Assembly: GCA_016744375.1 (NCBI GenBank)
Contig: JADGEM010000005.1
Span: forward strand, 9,632-73,631
Length of the DNA: 64,000 nt
Source of the DNA: Gammaproteobacteria bacterium
GTDB lineage: Bacteria > Pseudomonadota > Gammaproteobacteria > GRL18
Direction: 5' to 3'
In this document: positions 37,645-49,305 of the stretch, one piece after another
Position numbering within the stretch: the stretch's first letter is position 1
Layout: each line of letters opens with the position of its first letter
Program-made: the position numbers and the translations under genes
The notes under the pieces: model-generated
Databases searched by the model: none
What the model was told of the DNA's origin: nothing
Seen by the model: the letters and a program-made list of their open reading frames with translations, nothing else

Positions 37645-39051
37645 TTAGTAACGATAGTGATCAGCCTTATATGGCCCTTCCTGAGGTACATTAATATAAT
37701 CTGCCTGCTCTTTAGAGAGCAGCGTTAATTTAGCACCAATTTTCATCAGGTGTAAATGAGCGACTTTTTCATCTAATAATTTTGGCAAGATATAGACTTT
37801 GTTTTCATATTTTTCGGCATTAGTGAAAAATTCAATCTGTGCCATTACCTGGTTGGTGAAAGATGCTGACATAACAAAGCTGGGATGCCCTGTAGCACAG
37901 CCAAGATTGACCAGGCGTCCTTTTGCTAAAATAATAATTTTCTTACCGTCAGGGAAGATCACATGATCAACTTGAGGTTTAATTTCTTCCCATTCGTATT
38001 TTTCCAGAGAGGCGATGTCAATTTCAGAATCGAAGTGGCCGATATTACAAACAATGGCTTCATTTTTCATGGCCTGCATATGATCGTGATTAATAACATT
38101 CACATTACCAGTAGTTGTGACAAAAATATCACCCATTGAAGCCACTTCATTCATATCAACAACACGATAGCCTTCCATTGCCGCTTGTAAGGCACAAATC
38201 GGATCGATTTCTGTGACCCATACCGTTGCTCCCATGCCACGGTAAGCCTGAGCACAACCTTTGCCCACATCACCATAACCCAGGACAACACATATTTTAC
38301 CGGCAATCATGACATCGGTGGCACGCTTAATGCTGTCAATTAACGACTCACGACAACCATAGAGATTATCAAACTTAGATTTAGTGGCTGAGTCGTTGAC
38401 ATTCATTGCGGGAAATAATAACTCACCTTTTTCCTGCATTTCATAGAGGCGATGCACGCCAGTCGTGGTTTCTTCTGTAACACCTTTAACGCTGCCGGCA
38501 ATGTCCTGCCAGGTACTTGAGCCTGGTTCAATGGTACGGCGAAGCACATCTAAAATGGCTTTATATTCTTCATTATCATCATCTTTAGTCGCTGGAATTG
38601 CACCGGCTTTTTCAAATTCAACACCTTTGTGGACTAATAATGTGGCATCCCCACCATCATCCAGAATCATATTGGGTAATTGACCATCTGGCCATAATAG
38701 TGCTTGTTCAGTACACCACCAGTATTCTTCAATGGTTTCACCTTTCCAGGCAAAAACTGGTATGCCGCTGGCAGCAATTGCTGCGGCTGCATGATCCTGA
38801 GTTGAGAAAATATTACAGGAAACCCAGCGTACTTCAGCGCCTAAATTGACTAAAGTCTCGATTAATACGGCAGTCTGAATAGTCATGTGAATACTACCCA
38901 TAATGCGACAGCCTGCTAAGGGGCTCTTGCCAGCATATTCTTCTCTGAGGGCCATCAGACCCGGCATTTCAATTTCGGCGATTGATATTTCTTTGCGTCC
39001 CCAATCGGCGAGGCTTATATCGGCGACTTTATAGTCGGAAAAAGTAGTCAT
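37645..39051 (-). CDS. ahcY: S-adenosylhomocysteine hydrolase
   Basis: Splits S-adenosylhomocysteine into adenosine and homocysteine. A 468-residue NAD-dependent enzyme with the Rossmann segment [20 protein letters not shown] and [15 protein letters not shown], the catalytic-site [19 protein letters not shown], and the C-terminal PYKADHYRY tail that carries the NAD-contacting Lys and Tyr. Many enterobacteria use the Pfs/LuxS route instead; here the one-step route is used. It lies 42 bases after metK. No SAH riboswitch fits that gap. Confidence 0.98.
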   Translation of the reverse strand: MTTFSDYKVADISLADWGRKEISIAEIEMPGLMALREEYAGKSPLAGCRIMGSIHMTIQTAVLIETLVNLGAEVRWVSCNIFSTQDHAAAAIAASGIPVFAWKGETIEEYWWCTEQALLWPDGQLPNMILDDGGDATLLVHKGVEFEKAGAIPATKDDDNEEYKAILDVLRRTIEPGSSTWQDIAGSVKGVTEETTTGVHRLYEMQEKGELLFPAMNVNDSATKSKFDNLYGCRESLIDSIKRATDVMIAGKICVVLGYGDVGKGCAQAYRGMGATVWVTEIDPICALQAAMEGYRVVDMNEVASMGDIFVTTTGNVNVINHDHMQAMKNEAIVCNIGHFDSEIDIASLEKYEWEEIKPQVDHVIFPDGKKIIILAKGRLVNLGCATGHPSFVMSASFTNQVMAQIEFFTNAEKYENKVYILPKLLDEKVAHLHLMKIGAKLTLLSKEQADYINVPQEGPYKADHYRY

Positions 39052-39093
39052 GTAATATCCTTTGCTAATATATCGTATTTGTTTTTATCAGTT

Positions 39094-40254
39094 TTAGAGG
39101 CTGGCAGAAGCTTTCAATGCGTCTGCTTTATCGGTTTGTTCCCAGCTGAACTCAGCTTCTTCACGGCCAAAGTGACCATAGGCTGCTGTTGCTTTATAAA
39201 TAGGACGAAGCAGGTCAAGCATTTTAACTAAACCGCCGGCACGTAAATCAAAGTGTTCAGCAATGAGTGTAACCAGCTTTTCATCGCTGACTTTACCAGT
39301 ACCAAAGGTATTGACTGAAACGGAAGTGGGTTCGGAAACACCGATTGCATAGGAAACCTGGATTTCACAACGATCAGCCAGACCTGCTGCAACGATGTTC
39401 TTAGCAACGTAGCGGCCGGCATAAGCAGCACTGCGATCAACCTTGGAAGGATCTTTTCCTGAGAATGCGCCACCGCCATGGCGAGCCATGCCGCCATAAG
39501 TATCAACAATAATTTTTCGGCCGGTTAAGCCGCAATCACCGACAGGGCCACCGATGACAAAACGTCCGGTTGGGTTAATATGGAACTTGGTGTCTTTTGA
39601 CAGCCACTTTTCCGGTAGAATCGGTTTGATGATCTCATCCATGATTGCTTCACGCAGGGTCTCAATACTGACATCATCATCATGCTGAGTTGATAATACC
39701 ACCGCATCAATAGCAACGGGTTTATCATTTTCATAACGAAAGGTCACCTGGCTTTTTGCATCAGGGCGGAGCCAGCTGAGAAGACCACTTTTTCTCACAT
39801 GAGCCTGGCGTTTAACCAGCTGGTGTGCAAAGGTAATGGGCGCTGGCATCAAAATATCAGTTTCATTACTGGCATAACCAAACATCATGCCCTGATCTCC
39901 GGCACCCTGTTCATGTGCATCTGTTTCATCAACACCCATGGCAATATCCGTAGACTGTTTACCAATGGAAGTAAGAATGGCACAAGATTGAGAATCAAAG
40001 CCCATATCAGAATGGTTGTAGCCAATTTCCTTTATAGTATCACGTACAATTTGCTGCATATCAACATTAGATGAAGTGGTTATTTCTCCTGAAAGAATAA
40101 CCATGCCGGTATGAATCATCGTTTCACAAGCAACACGTGCCTGTTTATCATCAGCTAATATAGCATCAAGAACAGCATCAGATATTTGATCTGCCATTTT
40201 GTCCGGATGTCCCTCAGAAACAGACTCGGAGGTAAATAAGTGGATATTGGCCAT
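39094..40254 (-). CDS. metK: S-adenosylmethionine synthetase
   Basis: Makes SAM from methionine and ATP. A 386-residue enzyme: the N-terminal [18 protein letters not shown] contains catalytic His and Asp, [12 protein letters not shown] is the ATP-binding hexapeptide region, and [19 protein letters not shown] is the phosphate-binding P-loop of the family. It is the first gene of the metK-ahcY-metF operon. Upstream, minus-strand leader sequence holds a hairpin at 40418-40438 but no recognisable SAM riboswitch. Confidence 0.98.
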   Translation of the reverse strand: MANIHLFTSESVSEGHPDKMADQISDAVLDAILADDKQARVACETMIHTGMVILSGEITTSSNVDMQQIVRDTIKEIGYNHSDMGFDSQSCAILTSIGKQSTDIAMGVDETDAHEQGAGDQGMMFGYASNETDILMPAPITFAHQLVKRQAHVRKSGLLSWLRPDAKSQVTFRYENDKPVAIDAVVLSTQHDDDVSIETLREAIMDEIIKPILPEKWLSKDTKFHINPTGRFVIGGPVGDCGLTGRKIIVDTYGGMARHGGGAFSGKDPSKVDRSAAYAGRYVAKNIVAAGLADRCEIQVSYAIGVSEPTSVSVNTFGTGKVSDEKLVTLIAEHFDLRAGGLVKMLDLLRPIYKATAAYGHFGREEAEFSWEQTDKADALKASASL

Positions 40255-40417
40255 AAATTTTCCTGTGTGTAACTACCTGTTGATTGATGACAAGCAGTGT
40301 GAGTAAATGTATTTAACCCGATAGTTTAGACCTTATTTGAGTAACTTTAAATATTTTAAAGAAATTAGGCGAAATAAATGAAAATAATTCATACTTCTTA
40401 GTGATATGTCAAAATTA

Positions 40418-40438
40418 AGGGGTTGGTTGCCAAGCCCT
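40418..40438. repeat. Hairpin upstream of metK
   Basis: AGGGGTTGG and CCAAGCCCT pair with one mismatch around a 3-base loop. It lies between the divergent metK and redoxin genes and could be a leader hairpin or operator for either; there is no T tract. Confidence 0.5.
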
Positions 40439-40486
40439 AGTAAAGTTACTATATCTATAAAATTTCAATGAACATAAGGAAAAATA

Positions 40487-41041
40487 ATGGTCAGCCTTGA
40501 AACACCTGTTTGTGATTTTGATAAAGCGGCAATTGATTTTTTATTGCCGGATGTTGATGGAAAAGTGTGGAGCCTGGAAGGATGCAGTGGTGAAAAAGGT
40601 TTATTAATCATGTTTATCTGTAATCATTGTCCTTATGTCAAGGCTGTTTTAGAACGGCTGGTCCGCGATACTAGTGAGTTACAGGAATTTGGCATCAACA
40701 GTGTAGCGATTATGTCAAATGATCCAACTCAGTATGCAGAGGATTCACCTGAGAATATGTGTAAAATAGCTCAGGAAGCTGGTTTTTCTTTTCCATATCT
40801 GCTTGATTCATCCCAACAGACTGCCAAAGAGTACGGTGCCGTATGCACTCCAGATTTTTTTGGTTATAACGCACAGCTTAAATTGCAATACCGTGGTCGA
40901 CTGGATGCATCCAGAAAAGAAACCGCCGCAGCGGATGTTAAACGTGATTTATTTGAAGCAATGAAGCAAGTTGCGCAAAGTGGAAAGGGACCAGCAGAGC
41001 AAATCCCAAGTATGGGCTGTTCTATTAAATGGCTTGATTGA
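40487..41041 (+). CDS. Thioredoxin-fold redoxin
   Basis: A 184-residue cytoplasmic protein with no signal peptide. The thioredoxin-like fold carries the motif IMFICNHCPYVKAV, with C45 and C48 as a CxxC pair, followed by the AhpC/TSA-like segment SNDPTQYAEDSPENMCKIAQ and the conserved AVCTPDFFGYN cis-proline loop. Another cysteine pair is outside this motif. Members of this uncharacterised redoxin family are often annotated as thiol-disulfide isomerases or peroxiredoxin-like; the exact substrate is unknown. It is divergent from metK. Confidence 0.88.
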   Translation: MVSLETPVCDFDKAAIDFLLPDVDGKVWSLEGCSGEKGLLIMFICNHCPYVKAVLERLVRDTSELQEFGINSVAIMSNDPTQYAEDSPENMCKIAQEAGFSFPYLLDSSQQTAKEYGAVCTPDFFGYNAQLKLQYRGRLDASRKETAAADVKRDLFEAMKQVAQSGKGPAEQIPSMGCSIKWLD

Positions 41042-41170
41042 TATTTGTCAATCAAATACAGAAACAAACCCCTGGATTGTAGGAAAAGAGCTTAGCTTAA
41101 TAAATGAAGAAACTGACTCAGACTTGATGTTAACTTATTGAAAGTAGGCAACAATAATAATCCACAGCTT

Positions 41171-41338
41171 TTTTTTTGACAATAAAAGGTATAAGTATTC
41201 CTTTATGCAAACTATTAAAAAATAAAGGTGTACTTTATACCTGATTTCTATTATATTCCCTAAACCGCTTTTTTTAGCGGACTGAATATATTGGGGAAAA
41301 AGCCCCAAAAAGTTGCTGTCTCGGAATATATAAGAGAC
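41171..41338 (+). promoter_or_regulatory. Structured leader of the transketolase gene
   Basis: The 348-base gap before tkt has no gene but holds consecutive short hairpins: CCGC-tttttttA-GCGG (41265-41280), TTGGGG-aaaaag-CCCCAA (41291-41308) and GTCTC...GAGAC (41318-41338), with a further AAAGG...CCTTT palindrome near 41186-41205. Three stems in 75 bases directly before the gene suggest a regulatory leader or processing site. It matches no riboswitch that I know. Confidence 0.5.
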
Positions 41339-41389
41339 AATGCGACTCAAAATTTTAATTGAAAACTTCCTTAATTCCAGGAGAATCAT

Positions 41390-43363
41390 ATGCCAGATCG
41401 TAAGGTACTAGCCAATGCTATTCGTGCACTAAGTATGGATGCTGTACAAAAAGCAAACTCAGGACACCCCGGTGCACCAATGGGGATGGCTGATATCGCA
41501 GAAGTGCTTTGGAATGGCTTCATGGATCATAATCCGGCTAACCCGAACTGGGCTAACCGTGACCGCTTTGTTTTATCCAATGGTCATGGTTCTATGCTGA
41601 TTTATTCACTATTACACCTAACTGGTTATGACCTTTCAATTGACGATCTGAAATCTTTCCGTCAATTACATTCAAAAACGCCGGGTCATCCAGAATATGG
41701 TTATGCACCTGGTGTTGAAACAACAACAGGTCCTCTGGGTCAGGGTATTACCAATGCCATTGGTATGGCGGTTGCAGAAAAAGCTTTAGCGGGTCAATTC
41801 AACCAGAAAGGTCACACTATTGTTGATCACAACACTTATGTGTTTTTGGGTGATGGTTGTTTGATGGAAGGTATTTCTCACGAAGCCTGTTCATTAGCTG
41901 GCACTTTAGGTCTGGGTAATCTGATTGCATTTTGGGATGACAACGGTATTTCTATTGACGGTCATGTTGAAGGCTGGTTCTCGGATGATACGCCTAAGCG
42001 TTTCGAATCTTATGGCTGGCATGTTATTGCTGATGTAGATGGTCATAATCCTGAAGAGCTTATAAAAGCAGTTGAAATGGCCAAAGCCATGACTGATAAA
42101 CCAACCATGATTTGTTGTAAAACAACGATTGGTTTTGGTTCACCAAACAAAGCCGGCAGCCATGCTTGTCACGGAGCACCATTGGGTGAAGAAGAAATTA
42201 ATCTGACTAAAGCAGCTCTTGGCTGGGATCACGGTGCTTTTGAAGTGCCTGATGATGTTTACCAGGGTTGGGATGCAAAAGAAAAAGGTGCAGCAGCAGA
42301 AGCAGCATGGGATGAAAAATTTGCAGCCTATAAAGCAGAATTTCCAGAACTGGCGGCAGAATTTGAGCGTCGTATGTCAGGTGAGTTACCCGCAGACTGG
42401 GCAGAAAATTCTGCAAAATATATCGCACAGGTTAATGCCGATGCCAAGAGCCCTGCAACACGTCAGGCTTCATTAGCAAGTATTGAAGCATACTCTCCAA
42501 TGTTACCTGAAATGTTTGGTGGTTCAGCTGATTTAGGTTGTTCCAACCTGACTGAATGGTCTGGTTACAAGCCAATGTGTGACAATGAAGTGTTTAACTA
42601 TGTTAACTATGGTGTCCGTGAATTTGCGATGTCAGCCATGATGAATGGTATGGCACTGCATGGTGGATTAATTCCATTTGGTGCAACCTTCTTAATGTTC
42701 TCAGAGTATGCCCGTAATGCACTACGCATGGCAGCACTGATGAAAATTCGTTCCATCTTTGTTTATACTCATGACTCAATTGGTCTGGGTGAAGATGGTC
42801 CAACACACCAGGCGGTTGAACAAATTCCAACTATGCGCATGATTCCAAATATGGCTGTATGGCGTCCATGTGATGCCGTTGAGTCAGCGGTTGCATGGCA
42901 GCAGGCTGCAGAACGTGCTGGCGGACCGTCTTGTCTGATTTTCTCTCGCCAGGGTTTGCCACATCAAACACGTACTGATGCACAGATTGCTGAAATTACT
43001 AAGGGTGCTTACATTCTTAAAGACTGTGATGGCACACCAGATGCAATTATTATCGGTACTGGCTCAGAAGTCGCACTGGCTATGGGTGCAGCAGAGCAAA
43101 TGTCTGGTAAGAAAATTCGTGTTGTTTCTATGCCTTCTACGAATGTTTTTGATGCACAAGACGCCGCTTATAAAGCCTCTGTACTAACTAAAGGAGTTCC
43201 AACGGTTGCTGTTGAAGCAGCAGTGACTGATGCATGGTACAAATATGCAGATGCTGTAGTTGGTATCGACCATTTTGGTGAGTCTGCTCCAGCAGATGTT
43301 CTGTTCAAAGAATTTGGTTTCACTGTAGAGAATGTTGTTAAAACAGTTGAAAGTATTATTTAA
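41390..43363 (+). CDS. tkt: Transketolase
   Basis: Thiamine-diphosphate enzyme of the pentose phosphate and Calvin cycles. A 657-residue protein. [29 protein letters not shown] and [14 protein letters not shown] are at the N terminus, the ThDP-metal motif [20 protein letters not shown] near 153-172, and a catalytic His is in ACHGAPLG. The pyrimidine-binding domain has [15 protein letters not shown]. It is the first of five genes, tkt-gap-pgk-pyk-fba, in one direction, a set typical of autotrophic gammaproteobacteria. An AGGAG ribosome site precedes the ATG. Confidence 0.98.
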   Translation: MPDRKVLANAIRALSMDAVQKANSGHPGAPMGMADIAEVLWNGFMDHNPANPNWANRDRFVLSNGHGSMLIYSLLHLTGYDLSIDDLKSFRQLHSKTPGHPEYGYAPGVETTTGPLGQGITNAIGMAVAEKALAGQFNQKGHTIVDHNTYVFLGDGCLMEGISHEACSLAGTLGLGNLIAFWDDNGISIDGHVEGWFSDDTPKRFESYGWHVIADVDGHNPEELIKAVEMAKAMTDKPTMICCKTTIGFGSPNKAGSHACHGAPLGEEEINLTKAALGWDHGAFEVPDDVYQGWDAKEKGAAAEAAWDEKFAAYKAEFPELAAEFERRMSGELPADWAENSAKYIAQVNADAKSPATRQASLASIEAYSPMLPEMFGGSADLGCSNLTEWSGYKPMCDNEVFNYVNYGVREFAMSAMMNGMALHGGLIPFGATFLMFSEYARNALRMAALMKIRSIFVYTHDSIGLGEDGPTHQAVEQIPTMRMIPNMAVWRPCDAVESAVAWQQAAERAGGPSCLIFSRQGLPHQTRTDAQIAEITKGAYILKDCDGTPDAIIIGTGSEVALAMGAAEQMSGKKIRVVSMPSTNVFDAQDAAYKASVLTKGVPTVAVEAAVTDAWYKYADAVVGIDHFGESAPADVLFKEFGFTVENVVKTVESII

Positions 43364-43380
43364 TTCAAAATTCTAATAGT

Positions 43381-43415
43381 ACCCCTTCTTTTCATTAAAC
43401 CCGAAAAGAAGGGGT
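43381..43415 (+). terminator. Strong perfect hairpin between tkt and gap
   Basis: ACCCCTTCTTTTC and GAAAAGAAGGGGT pair over 13 bases around a loop of about 9. There is no T tract after it, so it is more likely a message-end stabiliser or partial terminator that uncouples tkt from gap. Confidence 0.65.
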
Positions 43416-43465
43416 GTCACTAATCTATCAAGATAAATTAAATTTTTAATAATTTAGGAGAATAA

Positions 43466-44473
<1,008 letters not shown>

Positions 44474-44538
44474 TATTGCGTAAAAATCTATGTAGATCAA
44501 GCATTAAGTCTCGCTTAGTGCTTAGCATAGATGAAGAT

Positions 44539-44580
44539 AAAGAGCATACAGGTGAGAACCTTGTGCTCTTTGCTTTTTCT
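44539..44580 (+). terminator. Rho-independent terminator after gap
   Basis: AAAGAGCA (44539-44546) and TGCTCTTT (44564-44571) pair, with extra inner pairs, and GCTTTTTCT follows. A smaller stem at 44488-44523 lies just before it. Confidence 0.75.
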
Positions 44581-44613
44581 TCGTAGATTAGCTCAAAAGC
44601 TTTCATTCTTTTA

Positions 44614-44672
44614 ATCATAGTTTTTATTAAATCATAGTTTTTTAAGTTATAGCTTTTTAAATTATAGTTTTT
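44614..44672 (+). repeat. Short degenerate tandem repeat upstream of pgk
   Basis: Four units of about 15-17 bases of the form ATCATAGTTTTTATTAA, then ATCATAGTTTTTTAAG, TTATAGCTTTTTAAA and TTATAGTTTTTATC. It lies in the gap between gap and pgk and is very AT-rich, so it may be slippage or an upstream promoter element. Confidence 0.55.
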
Positions 44673-44764
44673 ATCTGAATACATTTTTACTCTTCAGCAT
44701 CAAAGAGAAAGAAAGCATTTAAATAGATATTATAAATTTTTACAATTTTGCAAGAGGAATTCGC

Positions 44765-45943
44765 ATGTCAGTTATCAAAATGAGTGACTTAGATTTATCT
44801 GGAAAACGTGTACTTATCCGTCAAGATTTAAATGTACCGATTAAAGACGGCAAAGTTTCATCAGACAAGCGTATTAAAGCATCTTTACCAACCATTGAAT
44901 TAGCACTGAAAGCTGGTGCTAAAGTCATGGTTATGTCACACCTTGGACGTCCTACTGAAGGTGAATATAACGAAGAATTTTCTATGGCTCCAGTTGCAGA
45001 GCACATGTCTGGTTTAATGGGCAGAGAAGTTCGTTTAGTAAAAGATTACCTTGATGGTGTTGATGTTGCTGATGGCGAAGTTGTTTTATTAGAAAACGTT
45101 CGCTTCAATGTCGGCGAAAAGAAAAATGCTGAAGATCTGGCAAAAAAATATGCCGCTTTATGTGACGTTTTTGTTATGGATGCATTCGGCACTGCTCACC
45201 GTGCACAAGGTTCTACTTATGGTGCATCTCAATTTGCTCCAACAGCGTCTGCTGGTCCATTATTAGCGGGTGAACTTGAAGCACTTGGAAAAGCACTGGA
45301 TAATCCTGCACGCCCAATGGTTGCTATTGTTGGTGGTTCAAAAGTTTCAACTAAACTGACTGTCCTGGAATCTCTGTCTAAAATAGTTGACCAATTGATT
45401 GTCGGTGGTGGTATTGCCAACACCTTTATTGCCGCTGATGGGCACAATGTTGGCAAGTCACTCTATGAAGAAGATCTGGTGGAAACTGCCAAGAAATTAA
45501 AAGCTGACGCCCTGGCCCGTGGTGGTGATATCCCTGTTCCTACCGATATTGTTTGTGCAAAAGAGTTTGCAGAAACAGCAGAAGCAAGTTTAAAAAATGT
45601 TGATGAAACGACTGATGATGACATGATTTTTGATATTGGCCCCGAAAGTGCAAAAGCACTGGAAGATGTTATTATGAAGGCTGGAACAATCGTCTGGAAT
45701 GGCCCTGTGGGTGTTTTTGAGTTTGATCAATTTGGCGAAGGTACCAAGGCTATTTCATTAGCTATTGCTGAGTCCCCTGCATTTTCAATTGCTGGCGGTG
45801 GTGATACACTTGCGGCTGTTGATAAATATGGTATTGCAGATAAAGTTTCTTATATTTCAACTGGCGGCGGTGCATTTCTTGAATTTCTTGAAGGCAAAAA
45901 ACTACCTGCTGTTGCCATACTGGAAGAACGAGCTAAAGGCTAA
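44765..45943 (+). CDS. pgk: Phosphoglycerate kinase
   Basis: A 392-residue enzyme. It has [18 protein letters not shown] and [15 protein letters not shown] for 3-phosphoglycerate, [33 protein letters not shown], and the nucleotide-binding [14 protein letters not shown] with [16 protein letters not shown] at the C terminus. It probably has its own promoter, since a terminator separates it from gap. It is followed by pyk after 42 bases. Confidence 0.98.
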   Translation: MSVIKMSDLDLSGKRVLIRQDLNVPIKDGKVSSDKRIKASLPTIELALKAGAKVMVMSHLGRPTEGEYNEEFSMAPVAEHMSGLMGREVRLVKDYLDGVDVADGEVVLLENVRFNVGEKKNAEDLAKKYAALCDVFVMDAFGTAHRAQGSTYGASQFAPTASAGPLLAGELEALGKALDNPARPMVAIVGGSKVSTKLTVLESLSKIVDQLIVGGGIANTFIAADGHNVGKSLYEEDLVETAKKLKADALARGGDIPVPTDIVCAKEFAETAEASLKNVDETTDDDMIFDIGPESAKALEDVIMKAGTIVWNGPVGVFEFDQFGEGTKAISLAIAESPAFSIAGGGDTLAAVDKYGIADKVSYISTGGGAFLEFLEGKKLPAVAILEERAKG

Positions 45944-45985
45944 GTTAAGTAATTCAAACTCACATGACAGGCAGTATAAAACTCA

Positions 45986-47437
45986 ATGTTTAGACGGACA
46001 AAAATTTTAGCGACACTAGGCCCGGCGACAGATGATCCTAAGGTATTAGACAAGATCATTGAAGCTGGTGTGGATGTTGTACGCATCAATTTTTCGCATG
46101 GAACTGCCGAAGAACACTTATCTCGTGCTGAAAAACTTCGCTCACGAGCTCGATCTTTTGGTCGCCAGATCGGTGTACTCGCTGATCTGCAGGGGCCTAA
46201 GATCCGCATTGAACGGTTTAGAGATGGTCCAATTGAGTTAAATGAAGGTGATGAATTTACCTTTGATGCTGGACTTGGCAAAGGAAAAGGCGATCAACAT
46301 CGAGTTGGGATAAGCTATAAAGCTTTAGTTGATGATGTTAAGCGTGGTGATACCCTGCTTGTTGATGATGGACGCCTGATTTTTTGGGTTGATCATGTTG
46401 AAGAGCATGAAGTAGTCTGCCGTGTTGTTGTGGGTGGCAAATTATCTGATCGTAAAGGCATAAACCTCCAGGGTGGTGGACTTTCTGCTGCAGCTCTTAG
46501 TGAAAAAGATAAAAATGATATTAAAACCGCTGCTAAAATGGGTGCTGATTATCTTGCAGTCTCTTTCCCCATTTGTGCAGATGACATTCACCTTGCCAGG
46601 CAGCTCTTCAAAGAGGCTGGTGGTCATGGTGGTATTGTTGCTAAAATAGAACGTGCTGAAGCGCTGAATTGCATTGAAGAAATTATTGAAGCATCAGATG
46701 TTATTATGATCGCTCGTGGTGACTTAGGTGTTGAAATTGGTGATGCGGCTTTACCACCGATACAAAAGCGGCTCATTAGTCTGGGAAGAACGATGAATCG
46801 TGTGGTCATAACGGCTACTCAGATGATGGAATCAATGATTGAAAATCAGATTCCGACACGAGCCGAAGTTTTCGATGTGGCGAATGCCGTACTGGATGGT
46901 ACGGATGCAGTGATGCTTTCTGCTGAAACAGCGGCAGGAAAATTTCCTGAAAAAGCAATTATTGCGATGGACCGAATTTGTCGTGAAGCAGAAAAACAGC
47001 GTCAGGCAAGTCAATCCGATCACCGCATACACACAGAATTTAAATACATTGATGAAGCCATTGCGATGTCAACAATGTATACTGCCAATCATCTTAAAGT
47101 AAAGGCAATTGTGGCCCTGACTGAATCAGGCACCACGTCATTGTGGATGTCTCGAATTGGCTCGGGCATCCCCATCTTTGCTTTTACCGGGCATGTCGAT
47201 ACACGCCGTAAAGTCACACTTTATCGTGGCGTCGTACCGGTCAGTTTTGATGTTACAACAACCGATCATGCCACATTGAATATGGAAGTGGTCGATGAAC
47301 TGAAACGCAGGGGATCTGTCCGGGATGGCGATCTGGTCGTTATCACCAAAGGTGATTTGGCTGGTGTTATGGGCGGTACCAATGCGATGAAAATTGTTAA
47401 GGTTGGTGAATTAGTTAAGCCCGACTTTAGAGAATAA
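45986..47437 (+). CDS. pyk: Pyruvate kinase
   Basis: A 483-residue enzyme, close to the PykA (type II) length. TKILATLGPATDDPKVLDKI is the N terminus, VRINFSHGTAEEHL and ADLQGPKIRIERF frame the active site, KIERAEALNCIEEII and MIARGDLGVEIG are the core signature with catalytic Lys and Glu/Asp, and MMESMIENQIPTRAEVFDVA follows. The C-terminal domain, about 355-480, is the allosteric part. It lies 42 bases after pgk, so they are likely cotranscribed. Confidence 0.97.
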   Translation: MFRRTKILATLGPATDDPKVLDKIIEAGVDVVRINFSHGTAEEHLSRAEKLRSRARSFGRQIGVLADLQGPKIRIERFRDGPIELNEGDEFTFDAGLGKGKGDQHRVGISYKALVDDVKRGDTLLVDDGRLIFWVDHVEEHEVVCRVVVGGKLSDRKGINLQGGGLSAAALSEKDKNDIKTAAKMGADYLAVSFPICADDIHLARQLFKEAGGHGGIVAKIERAEALNCIEEIIEASDVIMIARGDLGVEIGDAALPPIQKRLISLGRTMNRVVITATQMMESMIENQIPTRAEVFDVANAVLDGTDAVMLSAETAAGKFPEKAIIAMDRICREAEKQRQASQSDHRIHTEFKYIDEAIAMSTMYTANHLKVKAIVALTESGTTSLWMSRIGSGIPIFAFTGHVDTRRKVTLYRGVVPVSFDVTTTDHATLNMEVVDELKRRGSVRDGDLVVITKGDLAGVMGGTNAMKIVKVGELVKPDFRE

Positions 47438-47509
47438 ATTAAAGTCGTTAAATTTATTTTAAAAAACATACTTTTATAAAACTTTTGATAAACAAAGAGG
47501 AGAGCCAAC

Positions 47510-48574
47510 ATGGCCTTGATTTCAATGCGTCAATTACTGGACTATGCTGCAGAAAACAGCTTCGGTCTACCAGCTTTTAACGTAAACAATATGGAGCAGG
47601 TTCATGCCATTATGCAGGCTGCGGATCAAACAGATTCTCCAGTTATTATGCAGGGTTCCGCTGGTGCTCGCTCTTATGCGGGCGAACCATTTTTACGTCA
47701 CCTGATTGAAGCCGCTGTTGAAATGTACCCGCATATTCCTGTTGTTATGCACCAGGATCATGGCTCTGAGCCAGCAGTCTGCTTACGTTCTATCCAGTCA
47801 GGTTTTACATCAGTCATGATGGATGGTTCTTTAATGGCTGATATGAAAACACCTTCAAGCTTTGAATACAATGTAAATACTACTCTTGAAGTGGTTAAGA
47901 TGGCTCATGCTGGTGGTGTTTCAGTTGAAGGTGAACTGGGTTGTTTGGGTTCACTGGAAACAGGCATGATGGGTGAAGAAGATGGCCATGGTGCAGAAGG
48001 CAAATTAGACATGGATCAGTTATTGACTGACCCTGAAGAAGCAGCAACCTTCGTTAAAGAAACGGGTGTTGATGCTTTAGCAATTGCAATTGGTACTTCA
48101 CACGGAGCGTACAAGTTCACTAAAGAACCAGAAGGTGACGTTTTACGTATTGATCGTATTGTTGAAATTCATAACCGTATTCCTGATACTCACCTTGTTA
48201 TGCATGGTTCTTCTTCAGTACCACAAGACTGGTTAGAAATAATCAATAACTATGGCGGTGATATGGGACAGACTTATGGTGTACCTGTGGATGAAATTGT
48301 CGAAGGTATTAAAAATGGTGTTCGTAAAGTCAATATTGATACTGACCTGCGTATGGCATCTACTGGTTCAGTACGTAAATTCATGGCTGAAAATACTTCT
48401 AATTTTGATCCACGTAAATTCCTTAAAGCCTCTACTGCTGGAATGAAAGATATCTGTGTTGCACGTTATGAAGCCTTTGGTGCAGCTGGTCATGCTTCTA
48501 AAATTAAGGTTCAAACATTAGAAACTATGATCGGTCGTTACGCAAGTGGTGAGCTGAATCCTAAAGTTTCTTAA
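47510..48574 (+). CDS. fba: Class II fructose-bisphosphate aldolase (CbbA type)
   Basis: A 354-residue zinc aldolase of glycolysis, gluconeogenesis and the Calvin cycle (also able to make sedoheptulose bisphosphate in autotrophs). [16 protein letters not shown], the zinc-binding MHQDHGSEP with [10 protein letters not shown], the [11 protein letters not shown] active-site stretch and [10 protein letters not shown] carry the zinc and substrate residues. [20 protein letters not shown] is the C-terminal signature. The length and motifs fit the longer CbbA subgroup rather than E. coli FbaA. It has an excellent GAGGAGAG ribosome site. Confidence 0.96.
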   Translation: MALISMRQLLDYAAENSFGLPAFNVNNMEQVHAIMQAADQTDSPVIMQGSAGARSYAGEPFLRHLIEAAVEMYPHIPVVMHQDHGSEPAVCLRSIQSGFTSVMMDGSLMADMKTPSSFEYNVNTTLEVVKMAHAGGVSVEGELGCLGSLETGMMGEEDGHGAEGKLDMDQLLTDPEEAATFVKETGVDALAIAIGTSHGAYKFTKEPEGDVLRIDRIVEIHNRIPDTHLVMHGSSSVPQDWLEIINNYGGDMGQTYGVPVDEIVEGIKNGVRKVNIDTDLRMASTGSVRKFMAENTSNFDPRKFLKASTAGMKDICVARYEAFGAAGHASKIKVQTLETMIGRYASGELNPKVS

Positions 48575-48613
48575 AAAATCTTTTACTAAAGGCACTGACC
48601 TTTATGTAAATGA

Positions 48614-48664
48614 AGAGAGAATTCTCTCTGACATGAAAGAGGACGGCATTGCCGTCCTTTTTCT
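48614..48664 (+). terminator. Palindrome and rho-independent terminator after fba
   Basis: A perfect 16-base palindrome, AGAGAGAATTCTCTCT (48614-48629), is followed by GGACGGC-att-GCCGTCC (48641-48657) with T tract CTTTTTCTG. The second hairpin is a textbook terminator that closes the pgk-pyk-fba block before purE. Confidence 0.9.
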
Positions 48665-48729
48665 GTTTTGGAAACGGATGATTTATAGCTATTTTATCAA
48701 ATCGAAACATTAAAAAGTGATAAATACTT

Positions 48730-49245
48730 ATGAGTAGTAATGAAAAAGCAGTAGTTGGGACGGCACTTGTTGGAGTTGTAATGGGCAGCAATAGTGATTG
48801 GGAAGTCATGAAAAATGCTTGCCAGCAACTTAAAGATATGGGAATTTCCTATGAAGCAAAAGTTGTTTCTGCCCACCGAACACCAGACTTATTATATCAA
48901 TATGCAGAACAAGCAAGAAGCCGAGGTTTAAAATGTATTATTGCCGGCGCTGGAGGTGCAGCGCATCTTCCCGGAATGTTGGCAGCCAAAACAACGATCC
49001 CGGTACTGGGTGTGCCTGTTAATTCTCGTTATTTGAAAGGCATGGACTCATTACTTTCGATTGTTCAGATGCCAAAAGGTATCCCTGTGGCGACCTTTGC
49101 TATTGGCGAAGCGGGCGCAGCCAATGCAGGTTTGTATGCAGCGTCGATTTTATCAGTTGAAGATCAGGCAATAGCTGATAAACTACAGGCATTTAGAGAA
49201 AAGCAGGCACAAACGGTTTTAGAAATGGAACTGCCTGATTGCTAA
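48730..49245 (+). CDS. purE: N5-carboxyaminoimidazole ribonucleotide mutase
   Basis: Sixth step of purine synthesis, acting after PurK. A 171-residue class I Pur[16 protein letters not shown] is the phosphate loop, [20 protein letters not shown] carries the catalytic His, and [20 protein letters not shown] and [17 protein letters not shown] follow. It is next to purK, as in E. coli, 60 bases away. Confidence 0.97.
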   Translation: MSSNEKAVVGTALVGVVMGSNSDWEVMKNACQQLKDMGISYEAKVVSAHRTPDLLYQYAEQARSRGLKCIIAGAGGAAHLPGMLAAKTTIPVLGVPVNSRYLKGMDSLLSIVQMPKGIPVATFAIGEAGAANAGLYAASILSVEDQAIADKLQAFREKQAQTVLEMELPDC

Positions 49246-49305
49246 GTAATTCTAAAAACACAGTATTTATTTAATTTTCAAAGAACGATTTATAAGGGGT
49301 TCATC

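Noticed and set aside
39052-39093. SAH riboswitch before ahcY
   Set aside because: The gap is only 42 bases, too short, and does not show the conserved SAH aptamer sequence.
48614-48629. 16-bp palindrome after fba considered as an operator
   Set aside because: It is 40 bases after the fba stop and next to a terminator hairpin, so it is more simply part of the transcript end.
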